A stretch of DNA of 64,000 nucleotides from Undaria pinnatifida (Eukaryota > Sar > Phaeophyceae > Laminariales > Alariaceae): the NCBI GenBank assembly GCA_012845835.1, contig JABAKD010000007.1, positions 665,992 through 729,991 of the forward strand, given 5' to 3'. The position numbers and the translations under genes were made by a program. Below the pieces are notes generated by a model. It was not told the origin of the DNA and ran no database searches. It was given only the letters and a program-made list of their open reading frames with translations. Positions 57,371 through 64,000 of the stretch are shown in pieces; position 1 is the first letter of the stretch; each line of letters opens with the position of its first letter.

Positions 57371-58222
57371 CAGTAGCGGCTACGGTTTAAGAGAGGGTCG
57401 GTACAAGCCAATTTCTCTCTCTTAAATCCGGCTTTCTCTTATACCGTCTCGGCTACGGTATAAGAGAATATTCTCTTATACCGTAGCCAAATCGAAAGCG
57501 CGCCAGAGAGAGACGCTCTTGTCCGAACTATATGGCGTAGGAGGTCGTAGAGAGTGTATCATTCAACGTCGCGTAACGCAGCAAGCGTTACCACGTCGGG
57601 CTACCTCCAAACACCGCTCATTCTCTTGGTTGGCGAGCACGTGGACCCAAGTACGTGGTGCGCTTTTAGTGGATCTGCGCTTGGAAAATAAATCATCGTC
57701 GTGTCATGCGATGCACATTTTGCACGTGGACATGCAAAGTCGGTACAGTAGTGGTTTTGTTGTTGTTTTATAGGTGTGTTTCATGCTCGCACCTCTTCTA
57801 GAAGGACAACACGAGGCTACGAATGCACCAGCACTCAAGAAAGACGCACCCGTTTACACACTGCACCCCTTCCTCCCACCGTACCCTCAACACAACACCC
57901 TCAACCTCTCATCCCATCGATTTAAACCCCCGACAAAACACGAGTCAACGAAAAAAAAAAACTTCACATTATCAAGACATCACTCGCCCTACAAATAACA
58001 CAAACCCAAGAAACTAACGCTACCCTCGCGACCTGTCAGCCTGAACACAATCTGTGTGTGATGTGTGTGTCCACGTGGTTTCCAAATGGTTCGATTTAAG
58101 AGAAAATCTCGGAAGCAATAGGAATTCTCTCTTAAATCAATTTTGATTGGTTCAAGCCAATTCCTCTCTCTTAAATCCGTACTTTCTCTTTAAAAAGTTC
58201 TCTTAAACCGTAGCCGCTACTG
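57371..58222. mobile_element. Pogo/Tc1-mariner-like TIR element, 852 bp, non-autonomous
   Basis: Perfect terminal inverted repeats of 24 bp begin CAGTAGCGGCTACGG and continue TTTAAGAGA; a TA dinucleotide flanks each end (57369-57370 and 58223-58224). TA duplication with CAGTA ends is typical of Tc1/mariner and pogo elements. The inside has no transposase. It does have a direct subterminal repeat (CAAGCCAATT(T/C)CTCTCTCTT at about 57398 and 58156) and a 38-bp perfect palindrome at 57451-57488. Confidence 0.9.
57451..57488. repeat. Perfect 38-bp palindrome
   Basis: GGCTACGGTATAAGAGAAT followed immediately by its exact reverse complement. It repeats the core of the element's own TIR (GGCTACGGT), so it looks like a fused pair of terminal sequences. 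Confidence 0.95.
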
Positions 58223-59752
58223 TATATACTTCGAAAGTGTATATATTTACGTATATCATACTACTACTTACTGCTGTTGCTGTGCACTATTGTGTGTTGT
58301 GTCAATATACAGCACAGTGCGCACAGCCGCACAGTGTCTTGCTGCCTTTTCCATACCACCGCCTGCCATGAAATGCCCACCATATGTCAATTGGAAAACT
58401 TGCTTGAACTCTCTACTCGAAACTCGACGGCAAAAACAGAGCTAGCGAGCTAGCCAAACATAGCGGACTACCCAGTACCCCCGCACCCCGCACGACGCAA
58501 TGCTACTTTCCCCGCCCCCTGTTGCACTTGAGAAGAGCGGTTGCCATCGCTGCAAGATCGCAAGATCGGAAGATCGGCTGCGCCCCTTGCGCTCTCCGAT
58601 TTTTTTGTGCTCGCGTGGGCGGGTGGGCGCGCGCGCGCGCGTGTGTGTGCGTGTTTGAGTGTTCTTATGTAGAACCGTCCGATATCACAATCATGGCGAT
58701 ATCATGGCGATAGCGATAGCGATAGCGATGATAAACAGAGCCGACAATGGGTGTAATTAAGCCTCGTGGACTGCATTATTAACGTGAGAAAACCCATTTG
58801 GCGTCTCCACCGTGCTGCCAGACAACCAGACGAATAGATACACCCGAAATAGGGGCGGGCATAACCACCTTATGCTCGATTTCCCTTGTTATGCTCTCAC
58901 ATGAGCTATTTGGCATGTTGGCTATCCTCGGTCGGACAGCTTTTCCATAATATAAGCTCAAAAAGCCAATAGACTAGACTATAGTCTAAGCTAAGAGATG
59001 TGCTAGCTTATTGGGTAACACCCTAGATGGGCCAGGTTCATACTCTGTACTGGAGCCTAAGTCTCACATCTCGCGCCTGGAAAAACCGACTACGTACAGT
59101 AATAGGTTGCTGTTGTTGTTGTCTCACATTAACTCTTGTCAAACATCTAGAGTCCGTGGTCACACAAAGAAAGAAAGGTGCTGGAGCCCTAGGAAGTTCC
59201 GAAAAACCAACTGAAATCAAAATTCGTCCGGGAAATACTACGCTTTCTCGCCCAAAAAACGCACGATACGAAGAAGAAGGCCCACAAGTGAAAGTATCCA
59301 ATGTGCAAACTGAACTCACATAGAGTTCCCCCGTTCCCATCAGTAACCAACTTGCGGCTACACAAACTACATTCAGCGGTTGGGCTGCCTGCACCGTACG
59401 AATCGCACGGTAATCGTGAGCACAGACGAACGCGCCTGCTGTCTGGAGTGCTGTCGGAGTGACGACCCGCGAGCATGCAGTGAAAAAAGAGCAATCGAAC
59501 CCAAAACCACCTTATAAATATCAATGATCGCCCTGCCTTCCCAGGTTATCTCACAGGTTGCAGCGCAGCTACGACGCCCGTGCCTCAAAATTGAAAATTA
59601 TGGGGGTCGTTCCCCATGAAGGGTATACAACTCTACCAACTCTACAAAATCAGTGACGTCAGGAACATGTTTGTCCTACTGTCCATAAAAAAGCACTGAA
59701 AAAAGACGACCGCTGCTCTTGTTATGATGATGCTGTGCGTGCGGGTGGTGGG

Positions 59753-60146
59753 TGTTATAAGGCTTAGTTTGGGTACAAGCTCGTATTGGTTAACCTTTTG
59801 CAAGTGGTCAAACGGACTAATACCCCACTAGTCTAATACCTTAACAAATGGCGTCATCGACAGACCATGGGTTTTTGGGTCGTGGGTTCGATCCCCACCA
59901 TGCACAATAATAAAACTTTCAGATTTTTCCATGGGCATGTCGAGCTTGAAAAATACTCTCCCTGGTACCCCAGGGAATGAAACGGCTTGGATAAATGACG
60001 AGTCCACCCGTATATCCGGCCGACCTAGTATCCCACCGTTTCAGGGGGGGAGAGTGTTATAAGGCTTAATTTGGGTAAGCTCGTATTGGACAACCTTTTG
60101 CAAGTGGTCAAACGGACTAATACCCCACTAGTCTAATACCATAACA
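59753..60146 (+). mobile_element. TRIM (terminal-repeat retrotransposon in miniature), 394 bp
   Basis: Terminal direct repeats of 94 and 92 bp (59753-59846 and 60055-60146) both start TGTTATAAGGCTTA and end TAACA. A polypurine tract (CAGGGGGGGAGAG) sits directly before the 3' repeat, and TGGCGTCATCGAC two bases after the 5' repeat is in primer-binding-site position. The 208-bp interior cannot code. The uninterrupted paralogous site near 32025 shows it is an insertion. The TSD is not clean (GGG on both sides). Confidence 0.88.
59849..59910 (+). other. tRNA-like segment inside the TRIM
   Basis: CGTGGGTTCGATCCCCAC forms a perfect 5-bp stem with TTCGATC loop, i.e. a tRNA T arm and B box. About 30 bp upstream, TGGCGTCATCGACAG resembles an A box/D arm. 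Acceptor pairing is not evident, so this is a tRNA-derived domain rather than a working tRNA gene. The A-box-like part overlaps the presumed primer-binding site. Confidence 0.6.
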
Positions 60147-60671
60147 AGGGTCTCCGTGTGCCATCTTCCTGCTGTGGTTCTCCATGGCCGCCTTATCGCC
60201 CTAGCAAAAAGGTATCACTCCTGGAAGGTGAGTCCGGCGTTACAAACGCCAGAAAGCCCCCCCCCACTCGCTACAAGCCTGCTAGGGCATGTCTCGCAGC
60301 ATGCCTTACCGAGGCGGCAAGGGGAACGGAGGTTTATGTTAAGATACGGCCTCGAAAGGCCTGGTATGTATCCGAATTTGAGATCATTTGAATGGGTTTC
60401 GTATGATAAGGTTGGCGTTTTATATTCGGGAAAGTTAGGAAGTAGATCGGAGGCACGTGCCTCCGATCTCAGAAGCTGTCCCGGGCTCTGATGGAAACGA
60501 ATAAAGCTACATATCTCTACGAAGGAACGAAAGTGAGTACTCTCCGAGGACCTGCTCAATTGGCAGACATGCAGGGGGCGCTCTGTGTCCCCCACCTTCA
60601 ATTTAACATGTGGCGTCAACGGCAGGACACTATACCGCTTGCCGACCAGAAAAGACTTAATTACCACGTAC

Positions 60672-60740
60672 TTCGAAGCATATATTACACGTAGTACCCA
60701 TCACTAAGCATACGCACGTCGGACGCAAGTCAATTGGAAG
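60672..60740 (+). mobile_element. Retroposon tail S4, copy 1
   Basis: CACGTAGTACCCATCACTAA, GCATACGCACG and CAAGTCAATTGGAAGAAAGA run directly into the (AAAAG)n tract. The same piece occurs at 62080-62165 (+) and 62745-62850 (-), each time bordered by a purine-rich tail. Confidence 0.7.
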
Positions 60741-61210
60741 AAAGAAACAAAGGAAAGACAAGAAAAGAAAAGAAAAGAAGAGAAAAGAAAAGAAAAGAAA
60801 AGAAAAGAAAAGAAAAGAAAAGAAAAGAAAAGAAAAGAAAAGAAAAGAAAAGAAAAGAAAAGAAAAGAAAAGAAAAGAAAAGAAAAGAAAAGAAAAGAAA
60901 AGAAAAGAAAAGAAGAGAAAAGAAAAGAAAAGAAGAGGAAAGAAGAGAAAAGAAAAGAAAAGAAAAGAAAAGAAAAGAAAAGAAAAGACAAGAAAAGAAA
61001 AGAAAAGAAAAGTAAAAGAAAGGAAAAGAAAAGAAAAGAAAAGAAAAGAAAAGAAAAGAAAAGAAAAGAAAAGAAAAGAAAAGAAAAGAAAAGAAAAGAA
61101 AAGAAAAGAAAAGAAAAAAAACGAAAAGAAAAGAAGAGAAAAGAAAACAAGATAGAAAAGAAAAGAAGATAAAAGAAAAGAAGATAAAAGAAAAGAAGAT
61201 AAAAGCAAAG
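60741..61210 (+). repeat. (AAAAG)n tract, about 470 bp
   Basis: Nearly uninterrupted AAAAG pentamers with some AAGAG, AGGAA and AAGAT variants increasing to the right. The Phe/Ser/Leu-rich and Lys/Glu-rich frames through it are not genes. Confidence 0.97.
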
Positions 61211-61249
61211 AAGATGAAAGAAAAGAAGACAAAAGATGAGAAAGGAAGC

Positions 61250-61330
61250 GTGTACAAGGGTCAACAGGGTGATGTTAATCAGTCTGCATACGGAAACAAA
61301 CTACGAAACCCTTTTTTGACGGGGACGAAA
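61250..61330 (+). mobile_element. M1 right-half fragment
   Basis: GGGTCAACAGGGTGATGTTA, then CGGAAACAAACTACGAAACC and GGGGACGAAAGCTGACA, matching the right half of M1. It continues into a poly-G unit at 61380-61510. Confidence 0.65.
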
Positions 61331-61784
61331 GCTGACACTACTTGTCGTAGTTGTCGTGACACTTGCGGTGGAAGGAAATGCATCAGTTTATCGAGTGTAG
61401 TATCCTGTAAGACGAATAACCGATAGATCGATGAGGGAAGGGCGGAGGTTTCAGGGACGTAGGGGCCTGTGCACGACGCGAGAGCGAGCGGGAGGACGGG
61501 GGGGGGGGCGTATGCATATTGGAGGTACTCGTAGTAGTAAGTTGATACGTACGTACTGGAGGCGGGGATTTATCGTGTTAATAGCTGGAATCTAGAATGC
61601 GCGAGGAGACATATCAGTTTCGTCATGCATTTCATTTGTTCGTTTCATCAACATGCTGAAGTTGTTGTTGAAGTTTGAAAAGTTATCTGCGGGAGATGTA
61701 GAGTCACCTGAAAAAGCGCGTATTTGATATTTTACAGATATTTGATATCCTTGTCATTGTGTTTGATATTTTTTGCTCTTGTCG

Positions 61785-62060
61785 TATGTTGTTGTTGTTG
61801 TTGTTCTCACATTAACTCGCATAATCAAGTCCGTGGTCACAGGACAGGTTCCAGTCACTCTGGAGCTGAGGAATACCCCAGGGAAAACACACACACAACC
61901 CAAGGTGGTACACGCATATATCACAGCTGACGCAATTCATGCCTCCACCAGAAACATATAAAAGTGAAATCGGGAGTCAGTCCACGATGTGCCAGGTCCA
62001 GGCCGGTGCATACGTCTCACTACTCACGCCTGGAGAAACCAAATATTCCGATTGCCACCC
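61785..62060 (-). mobile_element. S3 SINE-like element, long copy
   Basis: Nearly identical over about 270 bp to 62868-63140 and, reversed, to 63300-63600. On the - strand it runs from a head around GGTTTCTCCAGGCGTGAGTA to a 3' end GTTAATGTGAGAACAACAAC with (CAA)n tail. No clear Pol III boxes seen. Confidence 0.78.
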
Positions 62061-62139
62061 AAGTAAGACTACCACGTACCTGGTATATATTACACGTCGT
62101 AGTATCTATCACTACGCATACGCACGACAGGCATAAGTC

Positions 62140-62340
62140 AATTGGAGAAAAAGAAACAAAGAAAAGAAAAGAAGATAGAGGAGAGGAAAGAAAAGAGAAG
62201 AAGAACGAAACAAGACGAAAAAGGCAAGCAAAGCGAAGAAAAAGACAAGAAAAGCAAGAAAAGACAAGACAAGAAAGCACGGAAAGAAGTAAAAAAAACA
62301 AAAGAAGAAATAGAAAAAGGAAAGAAAGAAAAATGTCACA
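62140..62340 (+). repeat. Degenerate purine tract (AAAG/AAGA)
   Basis: Follows an S4 tail copy; a worn version of the tract at 60741-61210. Confidence 0.8.
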
Positions 62341-62539
62341 CTAGCAGACCCTAGGAACTGGCTAAGGATGGCGTTGGGCTAACAGAGGGTATCACGTCCA
62401 TCATCAATGGCACCTGGGAGAGAACGCAACATGGCGAAGAAGAGTCAGGACGGTCTTATGCTATCTTGTGACGGCCATTAGAAAGCCCACAACTTTCAAT
62501 ACGATGGTGGCCAAACCTAGACTTCAGTCTCCCGGGCAT

Positions 62540-62640
62540 GACGCTTCCCCTTCCGCCCCTCCCCCCTTCCTCCCTTTCCCCCTCCCCCCCCCCCCTCCCC
62601 CAATCCCCTCCCCGCCCCCCCCCCCCTTCCCCCTCCCCCC
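62540..62640. repeat. Poly-C/CCCCT low-complexity tract
   Basis: About 100 bp of C runs of 5-13 separated by T or A. Pyrimidine on the + strand, potential G-quadruplex on the - strand. Confidence 0.9.
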
Positions 62641-62867
62641 GTATACTACAATACGAGTCATAGCCGTAGTCTTTACAGAAAGTATAGCATGATAGTATAA
62701 AGAAGAGTGAATGAAGTACATTCCTCTACAGAGTATCTTCATTTATTTTCTTCGTTTCTTTGTTCTAATTGACTTGCGTCTGTCGTTGTCGTGCGTATGC
62801 ATAATGATGGGTACTACGTGCAACATATACGGGCTTCGTAGTCTTTCTTGAGTGGCAAGCGGTATAT

Positions 62868-63140
62868 TGTTGTTGTTCTCACATTAACTCGCATAATCAA
62901 GTCCGTGGTCACAGGACAGGCTCCAGTCACTCTGGAGCTGAGGAATACCCCAGGGAAAAACACACACAACCCAAGGTGGTACACGCATATATCACAGCTG
63001 ACGCAATTCATGCCTCCACCAGAAACATATAAAAGTGAAATCGGTAGTCAGTCTACGATGTGCCAGGTCCAGGCCGGTGCATACGTCTCACTACTCACGC
63101 CTGGAGAAACCAAATATTCCGATTGCCACCTGGTATATAT
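62868..63140 (-). mobile_element. S3 SINE-like element, long copy
   Basis: Same 5' and 3' limits as 61785-62060 with only a few differences, suggesting recent activity. It abuts a reverse M1 copy at 63140. Confidence 0.78.
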
Positions 63141-63305
63141 ATATCTACACTGTAGCTGTAAGGGGAGTCGCCGACCTATATCCTTAATGAGGACACACAA
63201 CTCGTAATGCGCGCGATCGGAGTATCACACACAGCTTGCAAAGATGAGTTTCGACGAAATCTTCGATCTCACAGCTGGAGTGTATTTTAATTTTTATAAT
63301 ATATA
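63140..63305 (-). mobile_element. M1 partial copy
   Basis: CTGTAAGGGGAGTCGCCGAC through CTTCGATCTCACAGCTGGAG, the left half of M1 in reverse. Confidence 0.7.
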
Positions 63306-63600
63306 TCGTAGTGGGTTTTTCCAGGCGCGAGTAGTGAGATGTACGCACCAGTATGGACCTGGCACATCGTAAAAAAAAAGGCTGACTCCCGATTTCACAT
63401 TCATATGTTTCTGGTTGAGGCATGAATTGCGTCAGCTGTGATACGAGTATACGATGCGTGTACCACCTTTGGTTTGTTTGTGTATGTTTCCCTGGGGTGT
63501 TCCTCAGCTCCAGAGTGACTGCAGCCTGTCCTGTGTCCTGTGACCACGGACTTGATTATGCGAGTTAATGTGAAAATAACGACAACAACAATATTATTGT
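63300..63600 (+). mobile_element. S3 SINE-like element, opposite orientation
   Basis: GGTTTTTCCAGGCGCGAGTA at the head and GTTAATGTGAAAATAACGAC then AACAACAATA at the tail. More diverged than the two neighbouring copies and oriented against them. Confidence 0.72.
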
Positions 63601-63619
63601 AAAAATAAAAACACAATCC

Positions 63620-63930
63620 ACCTGTGAGATCGAAGGTTTGTCCAGTGCATAAATTATTACAGCTGTCAGATTTTGTCTCGCCCCCTCACGGGTTTTTTAT
63701 AGTTCCCGCGCACAGGGTGGTGTGCCGCGCACAGATTGATTAACATCACCCTGTTGACCCTGGTACAAGCTACACTGCTGTAGTTCTAAGGGGAGTCATC
63801 GACCTATATCCTTGAATTAGTTAATTAGGATATACACACCCCGTAATACGCGCGGTAGGAGTAGTGTCAGACACAGGGTGCAAAGATGAATTTCGGCGAA
63901 ATCTTCGATCTCACAGCTGGTGGGCTAACT
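63620..63930 (-). mobile_element. M1 near-complete copy
   Basis: Both ends present (ACAGCTGTCAGATTTTGTC at the left, CTTCGATCTCACAGCTGG at the right), with a small internal expansion around 63710-63730 (GCGCACAG repeated). Confidence 0.68.
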
Positions 63931-64000
63931 GTATTTATTTGAAAAAAATAAAAAAAATCACCGGTATACTGCTTTGTTGTATAGTCTACCACGTTTCGTT

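Larger units (their letters stand above)
59105..60335 (-). mobile_element. Dispersed element R, copy 2, interrupted by a TRIM
   Basis: Same order of sequence as 31378-32645, from GTTGTTGTTGTCTCACATTA to CGAGGCGGCAAGGGGAACGG. It lacks about 430 bp present in copy 1 and carries the TRIM at 59753-60146, where copy 1 reads straight through (GTGTGCGGGTCTCCGTGT). Confidence 0.78.

Noticed and set aside
59841-59910. Functional tRNA gene
   Set aside because: The T arm is perfect, but I cannot pair an acceptor stem or a full anticodon stem, and it lies inside a TRIM.
60657-61264. Phe/Ser/Leu-rich frames of 175-191 codons that look like a membrane protein
   Set aside because: Pure translation of the (AAAAG)n tract on the opposite strand.

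Overview
This is nuclear DNA from an intron-rich eukaryote with a repeat-laden genome. Exons are short (about 50-200 bp) and GC-rich with clean GT-AG borders, separated by introns of 0.1-3.5 kb. There is no operon structure, no Shine-Dalgarno pattern, and most of the window is mobile or simple-sequence DNA. The CE18-type deacetylase, the mix of Copia, Gypsy, SINE-like and TIR elements and the intron size would fit a large-genome alga or stramenopile (brown-alga-like). That is inference; no species is claimed.

The only host gene I recognise lies on the + strand. Fourteen consecutive exons between 19246 and 34183, most joining in phase, encode an Agd3-like polysaccharide deacetylase (carbohydrate esterase family 18). 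It carries a VDDLF motif (first NodB-like motif), an SHTLTHL motif (H-x3-H metal site) and the family pattern YMFHQAN. Three more splice-bounded exons upstream (10825, 13011, 15458) may supply its N-terminal part, and a short terminal exon may end near 34312. The introns hold satellites (CCGTAA, CTATG, AGCATCTCAA, CATAC, GAT), MITE-like pieces and, most strikingly, serial decayed copies of the neighbouring exon's end together with its splice site ('exon echoes').

Right of the gene the window is a retrotransposon graveyard. A Copia element on the - strand (38243-43265) has TGTT...AACA LTRs and a 4-bp target duplication but has lost reverse transcriptase; one LTR carries two nested insertions. 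A frameshifted Ty3/Gypsy element on the + strand (44525-52617) has LTRs of about 555 bp and contains a tRNA-derived SINE and a second short retroposon with an 11-bp target duplication. Next to it, 52690-53476 is a three-level nest (SINE1, then MITE, then SINE2).

The last 10 kb holds a large inverted repeat built of poly-G-punctuated units (54361-57335), an 852-bp pogo/Tc1-like TIR element with a perfect 38-bp internal palindrome (57371-58222), a 1.2-kb dispersed element interrupted by a 394-bp miniature LTR retrotransposon (TRIM) whose internal region contains a tRNA-like T arm (59753-60146), a 470-bp (AAAAG)n tract grown from a retroposon tail, and several copies of a (CAA)n-tailed SINE-like family.

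The left 10 kb has no gene I can support, only dispersed short repeats, satellites and one SINE2 copy with a perfect 10-bp target duplication.
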